From NCBI GenBank assembly GCA_007844125.1, contig CM017572.1, positions 20,429,934-20,493,933 of the forward strand: a stretch of 64,000 bases of DNA, in the 5' to 3' direction. The notes beneath the pieces were generated by a model. The model had not been told where the DNA came from, made no database searches, and worked only from the letters and a program-made list of their open reading frames with translations. Within the stretch, counting starts at the first letter, position 1. The number at the start of each line of letters is the position of its first letter. The DNA is from Sinonovacula constricta (lineage: Eukaryota; Mollusca; Bivalvia; Cardiida; Solecurtidae). Made by a program: the position numbers and the translations under genes. Positions 1 to 11,199 of the stretch are shown one piece after another.

Positions 1-520
1 AGGAACCAAAGTCCAACGTCCATCAAAAGAAATACACGTAACAATCCTTATAGGATAAATTAAATGAGATCATAGATTATATGCACGGGGAGACTTTTTA
101 CAACCGCCACACTGCACATGTAACATTGTTGTGATCACAAGTAAGAATATATGACAAAGTCCTATGATCAGTGCAAGATATGCCAAATTTTGAAAAGCAC
201 AGTACAAAGATATTCTCATGCAAACCAAATGTAACTGTAAAAACAAATCGAGCAAACCTAGGAGTTACTCCTTTGGAAAGATCAGTCGGCAATCGGGACT
301 GACAGGGCTGCTTAAAACTGGTTTAAAGAGCTCTAAACTCACACTTCCTGAGGGGTTTCTCAACTCCAAGCAATAAAAGGAAAACCGATCATTTTGACTA
401 AAACAATCTCCAAGTGCTGAGGTTTTCTTAGATAAGTTATGATGTTGTTAAAAGAAAGGAGTGATGTAATTGAAAAATAATGTCCACATGGTATTTAGAA
501 GGGAGAGAAGTATTATTTCT
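1..520. repeat. dispersed repeat fragments at the window's left edge
   Basis: Positions 1-66 resemble 786-856: both carry a 'ggaaccaa' start, then 'gtaacaatcc' and 'tatagga' in the same order. Positions 79-230 resemble 1641-1865, sharing a 'ccacactgca' block, 'gacaaagtcctatga' and 'agtacaaagatattc'-like segments in the same order. I see no protein similarity and treat both as old dispersed repeats. The small open frames here are not convincing genes. Confidence 0.5.
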
Positions 521-806
521 ATTAGAAGAACTACACAAAATTATTGTTGATTGTAAATAAAATTATTTTTTAAATCAAGACAAAAATGATGAGAGAAGAG
601 TAAATGGTTGTAGCATCCTCTTCATGTGAAGATAGAATTGAGGAACGAAGCTCCAGTGTATTTTTATTAGAAGAACTACACAAAATTGTTGATTGTTAAT
701 GAAATTAAATTTTTGAATCAAGAAAAGAGATGATCAAAAAAGAAGTGTAAATGATTGTAGCATCCTGTTCATGTACAGATGGAATTGAGGAACCAAGATC
801 TAATGT
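521..806. repeat. 145-bp direct tandem duplication
   Basis: Two adjacent copies (about 521-665 and 666-806) both start 'attagaagaactacacaaaa'. Both run through 'atcaaga' and 'gtagcatcct' to 'gaattgaggaac'. They differ by scattered substitutions and short indels, so the duplication is not recent. Confidence 0.7.
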
Positions 807-1640
807 CTTTCAAATGAAAATACAATGTACATGTAACAATCCATATAGGATATATTATGATGCTGTTTTTTTATTATATAATGCATCATAAGGATTGTTG
901 TGTTTTACTTTGTTATGTATTATGTTACATTTCAATAATCTGGCATATGTGTATTAACTGTTTGGTATCAATATAATAGTCATTTAATGTAAATTTAAAC
1001 TTAAATTTCAATACTAAGTATTTCAAACAATGTTCAATTATTTATACCATATTGAATGTCCAAATGATGATATTTTCTCAGTTGATTAATCTTGAGTAAA
1101 GCATTAACTGTCCAGATGTTTCACAATCATTTCATGAAGACCACAGGCTGAGCCAGGGTTAATTATGCAAAATCTAAGAGTCATTCAGCTGTGCTCAATG
1201 TGCTGTGCATTTGGTCACCTGCTGGAACCTGTTGGTGATATATCTGTCATTACATCGTAAAGAAGCATGAATGGGTCATATCAAAGGAAGCTCAAATAAT
1301 GTTGATAATTATTAATTTGAATAATTTATTGTTTAAGCACTTGGCTTCTTAGGACAGACTTGCTATGTATTAGCTGTTAAGACTTCGTATCATATAGAAG
1401 GAATTGCTTGATTCTAGAAGACACTTCTTACATATTTATAATGGAATATCTGCTGTAATCAGCAAGTGGAACTCTGCTGTGTTATTTAAATTGCTGTTAT
1501 ATTCAGAATAAACAACTGGCAAGCCATTCTGCTCTTTTCCTGCACCTGTCTTGTGACTCTAGACAATTATTCATATTAACAGCAGCTTGAACTTGAACTT
1601 TTCAAAATTAACTTTATAATAGTTGAATTAAATGATGACA
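807..1640. other. no gene seen
   Basis: AT-rich sequence. I see no convincing coding exon, RNA gene or repeat apart from the tail of the 786-856 repeat. Confidence 0.4.
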
Positions 1641-1865
1641 TAGACATAATACACAGGGATATTTTTTGATATACACCACACTGCATAGGTAACATTGCTG
1701 TATTCGTGAATAAGGAAAGATGAAAAAGTCCTATGAGCATTGCAACATAGCTCTATTTTGTTTAGATGAAATCTTAATAATAAGGAAATATGACAAAGTA
1801 ATATGAGCATTGCAACACATACCAAAAAATGAGAAGTCGCAGGACAAAGGTATTCACATGCAATA
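1641..1865. repeat. second copy of the 79-230 dispersed repeat
   Basis: It has the same block order as 79-230. One block ('aataaggaaatatgacaaag' type) is itself doubled around 1710-1815. It looks like an old mobile-element fragment of unknown class. Confidence 0.45.
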
Positions 1866-2590
1866 ATATTATCTCTCATAACTCTACTTCTATGATGCAT
1901 GTGGACGAATAAAAGGAAATCTGCCTACCAATGGGACCACAGAATTAAAATACCGGTCCCATCATCCACATGTTAACCAGTCTCTTCTATATGGATAATT
2001 TGATAAAACATAGATTAGTAACCTAGGACAGGCCTTAAACAACTTACATTTGAGATTGTACATAACTAACTGTTTATAACATTTATTATTTAAATTATTG
2101 ACTTTTTAAAAAAACATACTCTTAACTGGTCCTAAAAAGGTGCCACAAGCATCGGATAGACTGATCTAAATTTATTTTTTAACTTTTATTTTAAACAACT
2201 ACATTTTTGGTTTTTAAATTTTTTGTGTATATTTACAAGGTGCTCTCAGCACCATAATATGTCCCAAAAGAAGCATTGTAATGTTTTATATTGTATTGTA
2301 TTATAATGAGGTGAGTCAATCCTGTTCTGTTAATTAGGTGGACAAAAACAAAAATGTACAGGTGAAAAGAAAAAGAAAGTGCACAACGTATAACTTTATA
2401 AGCATAACTTTTATGACACATACATCATTTTTTCATTTAAATTATCCATCCTATGAAATTGAAATTCTTGAAAAGCACAGTAATTGTAGTAATCAAATGG
2501 TACATGTAGAGTTTTATCTAACATTACCAACAATGGAATCAAATCTTTTAGCAGAATTAACAATTTCAATAACTAGAAACAAACAGAACA
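1866..2590. other. no gene seen
   Basis: AT-rich, with several homopolymer runs. Nothing here can be supported as coding or structural. Confidence 0.4.
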
Positions 2591-2794
2591 TCAGGTGACG
2601 TATTTTAACTCATACTTGGCAGTATTTGAACTAGACTGGACAACAACTACTTTTTTAACTGGCTCCGAGGACGAGGATTCAGTAAATGACGGGCCTGCCA
2701 TAACAATTGGCAATGGCTGCGGTGATGCAGACTGTTCTGCTTCAAGTTCTGGTGCAAGATCTGCAGACGCAGATTCTGACAACGTGACTAAATG
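2591..2794 (-). other. possible terminal coding exon, unidentified
   Basis: On the minus strand an open frame of about 66 codons follows an acceptor-like 'aacatttag' and ends at a TGA near 2591. The predicted peptide is rich in Ser, Glu, Ala and Pro, with a run of four valines and a basic C-terminus. The local base composition is less AT-rich than its surroundings, which is why it stands out. The opposite strand is also open here (an acidic, Ser-rich frame), so strand choice is uncertain. It would need a phase-1 upstream exon, so it does not join directly to the candidate exon at 6487-6738. I do not recognise it. Confidence 0.22.
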
Positions 2795-2870
2795 TTCCTA
2801 TGACGTAGATTCAGATGGCTTTGCAAACATCAATGCAATTGTTGCGCACCCTTTTGCATCACGCTGGTGA

Positions 2871-3512
2871 ATTTTCGTGCTGTAATACTTACTGTTGTGC
2901 GAAGACATTGTCGCGAAAATACATTACACTAAGATATGCAGAAGAGTTCGTAATTTATCGCTGTAGTATACTTACATCCGGGCACTTTTCTTACGACATA
3001 AAGTGGAAAAAACAATTGTTACCGTCCGTTTTCGTATATTTAATACGATTTCTGCAGATATTCTGGAATGAGGAGGTTTTCAATTGGGAAAAATGTTAGC
3101 TGGATTTCATTGGGAACGGGGCTGTTTGCTTTGGGAATGCCTCCATTCACCGGAGGGACAGGCAGTGATGAAAAACCCCTGTAGATATTTGCAATGTTTA
3201 GTCCGAAACAGTTTTAAATGTGTATTCAAAATTCATTTGTTTGTTTTTTTAAACACATACATCCGCCATGACAATCAACATCTAAAACCACAACAACTAT
3301 TTGATTATCAGACCCCATACTTCAGACGTCATCTTAATATATGATAGCGCCTATCTTTATTTTCTACAAACAGAAATATGACATAAATTTATGAAATAAA
3401 TGACAAATTTACCTGACAGGTGTCAATTTACTCGAAGAATGTTGAATTTACCTGACAATACTGATCAACACTTGCAATGCACTGAACTTCAGCGGAACAT
3501 ATTACTAGTAAG
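2871..3512. other. no gene seen
   Basis: Several short open frames on the plus strand show no recognisable domain or splice context. I see nothing firm. Confidence 0.35.
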
Positions 3513-3660
3513 ATTAAACTTTTTTGTTTTTTATAGTCAGTTTAGGGAAAAGTTATTTCAAAGTTTTTACTCTCAAATGCTTACTTCCTTGGTAGAACCT
3601 GTATACAGATAGTCTTTAAATTTAGTTGACATTTTAAGAGCCAAATTGGTTTAAGTTTAC
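3513..3660 (+). repeat. dispersed repeat, copy A
   Basis: It matches 8781-8890 over about 110 bp. Shared landmarks are 'ttatagtca', 'gggaaaagtta', 'ggtagaac' and 'tggtatacagata'-like segments. The match resumes at about 9150 after a roughly 250-bp insertion present only in the other copy. The class is unknown. Confidence 0.55.
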
Positions 3661-3687
3661 TTTTCATTTGTAGCGTAGTGAAACCAG

Positions 3688-3702
3688 ATCTCGAACCTCT
3701 AA
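3688..3702 (+). repeat. left terminal inverted repeat of pogo-like element
   Basis: These 15 bases are the exact reverse complement of 6245-6259 and lie outside both ends of the transposase frame. Confidence 0.6.
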
Positions 3703-4021
3703 ACATTCATCAAAGCTTGTGCATATTATTATGCAATTATAAATGAAAACAATATTAAAGAATAAACATTTAAACTCTTTATGCATACCCTGCAAAATGG
3801 AAGTAAACTTAAATCTCGTACGACATAATAAACCAGCCATCTCATTTCCACAGCTAGCCAATGTAAACTGTCATGGCGGCTAAAAATAGATGACCTATTT
3901 TCGAACCACCTAGAATTTACAGTCCAGTTCATAACATATTATCTAAAATTAATCAATAACTTCATGAAACTCATAAACTTGTATTAAACTTTAACAATGT
4001 ATCAAATAATAAATGATTTGT

Positions 4022-5802
4022 CTATTCTTCAGTATTCTGATGTTCATGACAGGGGCATATGAATGTGTCATGACGTCTAATGACAGTCTGCCTACAGCAA
4101 AATTGGAGATGGGTCCAATGACTGCAGCCTGGAGAATCACACTGGGCCCATTTTGTAAACACCAGTGACACACAGCCATGCAACTCCTTCGGCTGAAAAA
4201 GTTTGCATACACAACACTTCTCATTGTCTTCTATTTCCTCTTCAGAACTAGAATCGGTGATGTTCACTAAGTCGATATGTGATGGTCCTGGAATGGGCTC
4301 CTGGCATGATAGCAGTGCTGACCGTGTTTGTTGTTTGGACTGAAAGGGTCTTTTTCCAGAGGATTTGGGGCAATCATTTGACTTTCTTTTCTTTGATGTT
4401 GAGTGGGGTTCACTTGATTTAGGTTTTGATTTCTCTTGAATTTCTTTGTGTATCAGTGGGTTGGTTATTTCCTTTCCAGACACAAGGCTGTTTACAGAGT
4501 TCTTTTTCACACCTTGGTTGAACTCCTTTTTCTTCTCTATAACCTCTTCTGCTGATTGAAAAAATGCATCTAGATCCACTGGTTCTTCTTGATTTACAGT
4601 TGGGGTTACTTTCTCTTTTGGTGGGGTGGTGTAAGGCTCAGATGGTACAAATTGGTCAGGGCTGATGGCTTGCTTATTCAAAGGAAATATTCCGGTCTTT
4701 TTAAAGGCTGATCTTAAATTGTTGTTTGACAAGGCAGTGACATAGGATGTTGAGGCTAGAGCGGCAACGTTATATCTTGTAATTTTGGTGGATGGATTTT
4801 CTCTTAGGAATCGATGGCAGCTGGCATTGTAGATTTTTTGCAGTGGGCCAAAGCAGCCAACGTCCAGTGGCTGTAGCACATGGCTTGTGTGGGCTGGCAA
4901 CACAAACAAGATAATTTATTTTTCTTTGCCCATTCCAGTAAAGGTACATTCACGTGTGATTTGTGCCCATCAAAAATTAGTAGGATTGGCTGGTTTTCAT
5001 CTCTTCTCTGTATGTACTTCATAAAATGGTTTTCCAGGTATTCAAGAAATACAGCAGAGTTGGACCATCCACTTTTTGAGGTGGTACCACTACAGCCAGG
5101 AGTTGATCCAATCAGGAGGTCGTTATTCATGCGTTGCCCCTTGAATACAAAATAAGGTGGAATCTGTGTGCCTAGGGCATTACCACAACCAATAACAGTA
5201 GTGATTGCTGACCGAGAAGATGTTATTACTGGCGTTCTGGATTTGCCACTGACAATGTAGGGAGGTGCATGTTCTGTCTGTATGCCCTTTTCATCTACAT
5301 TGTAGATACACTCAGGCTTGTCCAACAAGTTATTTGTCTTCAGCACAGCCTCCAGATTGGTGAAGTAATCACTAACAGCTGCTTGTGAGGTTGATGAAGC
5401 CCTGTAGTTGGACAATGCTCTAGGCTTGATTACTTGCAATTCTGGCCATCTTTGTCTGAATCCCTTAAACCACTTGACACTGAGAGGCTGATCATGAGTT
5501 CTTTTCCCAAGATACACAGCATAGTTAGTAGCCTTGTCAACAACTTCAGTTATAGTAAAGCCATAACCTAGCTCAGCCATAGTTTTGATGTGGGCTACTA
5601 ACTTGGCCTCTTGTTCTTGACTAAAGAGAGGATCTGGACCTGGCTTTAATGTTTCTGGGTCTATTCGCCCTTTAACTCTGTCACGCAGAGTAGAGTGGGG
5701 TACACCATATTGTCTGGCTGCAGTCTTAATAGGGATCCCAGTATCCCTGACCAACATATATGCATTGAAAAGGGCTGTAGGTGAGTATCCACGATTGTTC
5801 AT
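4022..5802 (-). pseudogene. pogo/Tigger-like transposase with C-terminal PHD-like finger, one frameshift
   Basis: The protein would bind the element's inverted repeats and catalyse cut-and-paste transposition. From the ATG at 5802 there is a Psq/CENP-B-type helix-turn-helix (residues about 1-50, 'TAARQYGVPHSTLRDRV'). A second CENP-B-like DNA-binding region follows ('LSVKWFKGFRQRWPEL'), then a DDE_1 catalytic domain: first Asp in 'YNVDEKGIQ', second in 'LIFDGHKSH'. The third acidic residue lies in 'VLQPLDVGCFGPL', but in another frame. The frame breaks near 4905-4912, just after 'WAKKN', most simply by loss of one base in an A/T run. The remaining ~295 codons carry a Lys/Ser-rich linker and then a Cys/His cluster (CxxC, CxxxxC, H, C, CxCH) resembling a PHD finger. 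An intron acceptor-like 'ttttcag' lies just upstream of the ATG. Because of the break it is probably inactive, unless the lost base is a sequencing error. Confidence 0.85.
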
Positions 5803-6244
5803 AACTCTTTTCACTGGATGAGACTGAAAAATAAAATAAAATCTAATTAGAATTGTTAGACCATCTCTTAATATTTGTGGAATAAGAAAAATGAACTGAA
5901 CTGTAAATACCAATAGCGTACTATAAAAAGCATCTCACATGACCTATCACATGACTGTCACGTGACCGCGCAGCAGCCGACAAGGAGGTCCCTGTCTAAC
6001 AAATTTCTTTTTAATCAAATTTGGTTTTTGGAGTAAATCAACGAATACATTTGGAGAAATCTAAAAGGTTATAGTAAATTTCATGAATTCACAATGACAG
6101 AACAATTTTTAAAGGGTAAATACCTGTTTTTGGCGCATGATTTCGGTTTGACAGCTGTCAATGCGTTGTTTGTAAACAAAGCACCGGAACACACAAATCG
6201 ATGACGTCAAATGCGTTTCCGGTAACACACAAACAGCGCGTGAA

Positions 6245-6259
6245 TTAGAGGTTCGAGAT
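6245..6259 (-). repeat. right terminal inverted repeat of pogo-like element
   Basis: Exact reverse complement of 3688-3702. The core 'gaggttcgaga' recurs at about 6265-6275. Confidence 0.55.
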
Positions 6260-6486
6260 TAGGTGAGGTTCGAGAACAGGAACTACGACGATAGTACTCT
6301 TGATAAATAGTGATTTTGTCTGGGGCAGTGGGGAAGGACCTCATACCGCAGGAGGGGTGAGGGCACTGCCTCCTGCAACTCCCTACTCCTAACAGAATAC
6401 ATTCTGGATCCGTGGCTATGAAAGTTACAAACTGACACTACTGATAGAGAAACAAATGCTACAGACCTTATTTCATATTTACTCAC

Positions 6487-6738
6487 CATTACATCTTTTG
6501 CCTGGTCAAAAGCGAACTGGCTGAGGAAAGTAAAGTAATCTTGTAACAACCCTTCCTCTCGGTGTCCCACGGGGGACGTTGGTGTTGTAGGAACAGACAT
6601 ACTCTTACTGGCCTCTAAAGAACTTACATTTTCAGAAGAAAAAAACAACGTTTTAACCGACAAAGCTTGTGACAGATCATAGTGTTTACAAGCGGTATTT
6701 TGCGGAATAGTGTAAACAATGTTTGCTTCGCGGTTCAA
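6487..6738 (-). CDS. candidate first coding exon of an unidentified gene
   Basis: On the minus strand an ATG at 6738 opens 84 codons that end at a strong donor, ATG|GTGAGTAA, leaving phase 0. The peptide contains 'SVPTTPTSPVG' followed by an amphipathic segment 'LLQDYFTFLSQFAFDQ'. This looks more like real coding sequence than chance. I do not recognise the family. Any following exons would have to lie at lower coordinates, beyond or within the transposon at 3.67-6.29 kb, and I found none that joins in phase. It could be a genuine gene disrupted or lengthened by the transposon insertion, or a chance frame. Confidence 0.35.
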
Positions 6739-8161
6739 GCAGATTTAAATCAATATATGAAATTTGCCTTTTGTTTTTACGTTTAGTTTTTTATCAGATT
6801 TATTAAACATTAACTTTCATATTTTGGTCTAGATTTATAAGCTTTTGTGCTATATTATTTGCATTACAAATATCCATTTATCTAGCTGAATGAGGTACAG
6901 TACATGTAGATCTTAAATTTTACAAAAGTTGTGTCCCTTGCTAGACCTACTATTATAAAAAAAGAGAGAAAAACTTGTAACATTTAAGAAACAGAACTTC
7001 GTCAGAAAACCATTACGCAAAATCATCAACGAAATAAAACACTGGTCAGGTAGAATGAGTTAGTTATGTTTATAAACAAAGATCACGACCTCCCTCACTT
7101 CAAATATGTATTATAACGATTCGCCACAATAAGTTATTGAATAACCAGTCGGCACAGATGAATAACGATTCGCCGCAGTAGTAAAATGATTGGCAACAGA
7201 TGTGGTAAATGATATTGATATGGAAAATACTTGCTAATTGACTTGTCAATAGACACTCAAGTTTTGCCGCGTTTAACTCATTTTATCTCTGTATAGGATT
7301 ACACAATGTTTAATCAATAGCTCATGTTTTAAATGAGGCCAAATGCCGGCCCCAAACTCTCAACCTCATGGATTCAAAGTAAGGGGTATAATCAGTCTTC
7401 TAATGAAGTTGGAAGTTCACAGTATGCATTACTGTACAAGTCGGAGATAAACCAATAATGCACTGGTGTCATTTTGGCTGCTGGTTTTAACACATTGGGG
7501 TGTGGGGGGATATATAGAAATATAGGGCTCATATAGTTGATTAATCTGAAAGATAAATCATTCTAATAGTGTATAAATCACTTGCAAATGTAAACAAATA
7601 CATTGTTAAAGCAGCAATTTAATGATCTCATCATTTGTATAATCCGTGGTTGGGGTTTTCACCGTCAGCAAATGTACAATTTTCCGGTCTTTCAATTGTT
7701 TTTAAACATATTGTTTAGGACCAAATTGCACATATCTTTACCTATTCTGAAAGAATAATCTTTCTTCTACCCATTAATAGATAAAAACATTCAAATAGGA
7801 AGTTTGCGGCCATGATTTACACATTCCCTTAAATGATCCTTAAATATTGATGACTTACATTGTTCATTTGTACGCACAATAAAGATGAAAAGCTAACCTT
7901 GTCTGTATACACTGTCTGTATACTGTCTGCATACACAGTCTGCATACTGTCTGTATATGTGAACCTCTACTGTAGACCATCAACTGGGAATTAACACCGC
8001 CTGAGGGGGAGAGCAATGTTAACACTGGAATCCAAGTGTGAGACAATTTGTGGCAGCCTGATGTGGATTGCCTCCTCCTTGATACTTCGCTCAAACTGTG
8101 ATGGATCCCAGTCTAGAATAACTACATAATCCTGAGCAATTATATGCCCAGGCTCATCTGA
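6739..8161. other. no gene seen
   Basis: AT-rich intergenic sequence. It holds a short imperfect duplication around 'acgattcgcc' (about 7117 and 7163) and a small 'ctgtctgtatac' repeat patch at about 7901-7960. Nothing else is evident. Confidence 0.4.
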
Positions 8162-8594
8162 GTGAATATTTCATGATACCTTGCTGTGAATATGTCATGA
8201 TACCTTGCTATGATTATGTCATGATACCTGGCTGTGAATATCTCATGATACTTTTGCTGTGAATATGTCATGATACCTTGCTGTGAATATGTCATGATAC
8301 CTGGCTGTGAATATGTCATGATACCTTGCTATGATTATGTCATGATACCTGGCTGTGAATATCTCATGATACTTTTGCTGTGAATATGTCATGATACCTT
8401 GCTGTGAATATGTCATGATACCTTGCTGTGAATATGTCATTATACCTTGCTGTGAATATATCATGATACCTTGTTGTGAATATGTCATGATACCTTGCTG
8501 TGAATATGTCATTATACCTTGCTGTGAATATGTCATGATACCTTGCTGTAAATATGTCATTATACCTTGCTGTGAATATATCATAATACCTTGC
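8162..8594. repeat. 24-bp minisatellite, about 18 copies
   Basis: The unit is 'gctgtgaatatgtcatgata' plus 'cctt', with variants ('ctatgattatg', 'acctgg', 'acttttg'). A period divisible by three makes frames on both strands stay open, giving apparent repetitive proteins. These are by-products. Confidence 0.9.
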
Positions 8595-8780
8595 TTGTGT
8601 TGCAGCTTGGTATTCTTTGCTCCATGAATCTTTCCTTTAGTGTTCCTTCTGTTTCTCCTGTTGCATTTCTGTTTATCACACCAGCTTCTATGCTTTCAAA
8701 TCAAGTGAATGGAACCCCATGCTGTCTCCACATAATGCACTTTTATTTTGCATGTAAAATAACCTCGGCATAATCTGCCA

Positions 8781-9190
8781 AGTTTAAACCTGTTTGTTTT
8801 TATAGTCATTTGGGGAAAAGTTAATTCAAATCATTCACTCTCGAATGCCCATTTCCTAGGTAGAACTGGTATACAGATAATCTTTCTGTTAAAAAGTTAT
8901 GTCTTAATTACTGGTACTGGTCAACAGTCGGTGCAGTAATATCAAACTATTACCAGTTCTTACGTAGTAAATTACCACAAAAAAATCAGGGTAGAACCAC
9001 AGCACAGGACTGCAGAGTTTAAGACCCGAAATAAAAAAAAAATTGTCACAAAACAGGTCTCATACCATTACAGCGAGGGCGTTATAATGTTCAGAAAAAC
9101 ATATTTTTAAAGCTACTTTGTCACGGTTGGTCAATTTTGTTATTTCAACTTAGTTAAGTCTTTTGGAGCTGAAATGGTTTTAGTTTTTGA
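8781..9190 (+). repeat. dispersed repeat, copy B, interrupted
   Basis: It matches 3513-3660, but the homology stops near 8890 and resumes near 9148 ('ttagttaagtcttttggagc'). About 250 bp lies between, apparently inserted here or deleted from copy A. Confidence 0.45.
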
Positions 9191-10365
9191 CAGTTGATAA
9201 ATTAATCAAACATCTGTTTTATACAGTAGTTCTTTTTTGCATTTGAGGCGCTTCGAAAGACATCACAGCATACCATTTATAATGATAAAATACGTTTTTT
9301 ATTCTGGGGGAGAACCCTCATGCCGACCCCCTGCACACACCCCATGGTCCCCTACCCCAAATTCATAAAACTTTTGTGATGTCTCAGTCCTTGGATACAG
9401 TTATCACCCTTGTTTGAAGGCGGTAACCTTTTCTTTATCTTCCTATTCCTGAAGATAATCCGATACTCTTTCTTGTATTTGTTAGTTTGGTCTTTTGCTA
9501 ACTGCTAGTATGTGTATGTGTCTTTTAACACATATACTTTTTTTATTCATTTCAACCAAGCAGGAAACTTGATCTACAGGAACGAAAACAAAAGTCATGT
9601 CATTTTGTAAGTTTACAAGTGCTTTTTTTCACGTCTTGTCTCACACTTGGGATTCAGCATTAACATGGCTCACACCCACAAGCAGTGTTAAACCCCATTA
9701 TATCCGTCTGCTGATAAAGTTCACAGTTCACCAGAAAGTATGAATGTTTTACTCTGAAAAAAAAAAACACGCTGGGAACTGTCCATTTTATATTAACAAT
9801 CTGTACCAAAAAGGAAATAGTTTACTAGGTGGTCAGCCGCATAGACAAGCATTGGTTAGAATATGCAGTACATAAACCAGAACAATTATTTTTAATTAAT
9901 TACATTATAAATAGCTATCCAAAAGTAGATATCAGATATGGAGCTCACTTTCCTGATATTTAAATGTTGTGAGAAAACAATCTAACAAACAATGTTTATT
10001 GGTTGCTGTATTCATGTGGACTATGAAGAGTGGTTTATTTATAAATTTATAATTCATTTAGTGTTGTATTTTATAATCCCATTTGCTTTATGTTTCACTA
10101 AGCTACACTTACCACTTTCTAATAAGGCAATGAGGAGATTATGCTTGTCTACATTAGGCTTTTTTTTTGTGTCGGTTTTGAAGACAGATTTTGGGTCTTG
10201 TTCTCTATTTCAAGGAAAAAAATTCCCAATTCAAAGAACAAACACAAAGCGTAATTCTCACCACTGAACAAATAATGATATAATTGACTATTCTGTCACA
10301 TAAAAAAAAGATAATGATTTGTAAATGATTAAACTAATAATGGAGTTGAATGAAGCACATATTTT
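9191..10365. other. no gene seen
   Basis: AT-rich with poly-A and poly-T tracts. The plus-strand frame at 9992-10267 is hydrophobic and AT-driven, with no family resemblance. No supported features. Confidence 0.4.
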
Positions 10366-10900
10366 ATTTTTATGCCCCGATAGGCGGGCATATAGTAGTC
10401 GAATTGTCTGTCCATTTGTCCGTCTGTTCGATATTTATGTCTGCTCAACAACAATTCCTGCATGGATTGGCAGAAATGGTAAACTCATAAAGCTGACATG
10501 TCATGCACAGGACTCAGGTCAGTTACTCGAAAGTCAAGGTCAGTCTTACAGGTCAAAGCCATACGGTAATCCCTAGAAGTGCACTGGAGGTTGTGTCGTG
10601 TCCGCTCAATAACTCTGTCATTTCTGGAGGGATTTTGAAATAACCTGGCAGAAATGTCAAACACATGAAGACATATGTCGCACAAGAACTAGTATATTCA
10701 GACAATGTGACCCAGTTTTGCGGCCCATAGACCTATCATGATAGTGCATTTGCCTATATTGAAAACAAATGATGGGAGGTAAAAAATTTAATATGTTTAT
10801 ATACATAAATCCAATGCTATTGTCTTTTCAATAACTCAAATACCTCCATGACAATTAAACAATTTGCTTTACTGGACATGACACGGGGGCATATGTCTGT
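10366..10900. repeat. dispersed repeat of the mollusc 'gccccgataggcggg' type
   Basis: It begins 'gccccgataggcgggcata' and continues through 'ctgtccatttgtccgtctg' and two 'ggcagaaatg' blocks. It ends near 'acacgggggcatatgtctg'. The 5' signature and the GTC-rich stretch behind it look like a family that is very abundant in bivalve genomes (recalled, not searched). It lies in or just before the 5' non-coding region of DR1. Confidence 0.55.
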
Positions 10901-11121
10901 TTACAACACATTTCTTGTTTTATATGTTTTATTTGATATATATAAAAAAAGTTTGAGTTTTCCCCAATTTCGTCTGAAACAATGCAAAAAATTAAGTGTT
11001 AAAATCAGGAAAGTACAATGTTATTATTAATTTGTGTTAATGCCTATATCTGTTTTAATTGTATGATGTATGTTCTAATTTAAGTGTACCTGATTACTTA
11101 GATTAGTATTTTCTTTTTCAG

Positions 11122-11199
11122 GCCACCACCATGTAGACCATCGCCATAAATCTGCCAACAATTGGAACATTTGACACCAAATACACTGAAATAGAAACA
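11122..11199 (+). promoter_or_regulatory. DR1: DR1 5' UTR exon segment with a start-stop upstream codon
   Basis: A polypyrimidine acceptor 'tattttctttttcag' ends at 11121, so an upstream non-coding exon is expected but was not located. The segment carries ATG TAG at 11131-11136 in a near-ideal initiation context (gccaccaccATG). That is a minimal upstream reading frame with no elongation codon. The DR1 ATG follows 64 bases later. Confidence 0.6.

Larger units (their letters stand above)
3674..6287 (-). mobile_element. pogo/Tigger-like DNA transposon, degraded
   Basis: The element encloses a CENP-B/pogo-type transposase frame. It is bounded by an exact 15-bp inverted repeat: 'atctcgaacctctaa' at 3688-3702 and its complement at 6245-6259. 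A looser match extends outward to 'cgtagt' at 3674-3679 and 'actacg' at 6282-6287. The right side carries the inner motif twice ('gaggttcgag' near 6249 and 6266), so the exact end and target-site duplication are uncertain. The element sits immediately downstream of a possible minus-strand first exon at 6487-6738. Confidence 0.7.

Noticed and set aside
2595..2870. 91-codon acidic plus-strand frame
   Set aside because: It overlaps an equally open minus-strand frame and has no recognised domain or good splice sites. Kept only as a low-confidence candidate on the other strand.
8243..8627. Repetitive frames on both strands
   Set aside because: By-product of the 24-bp minisatellite.
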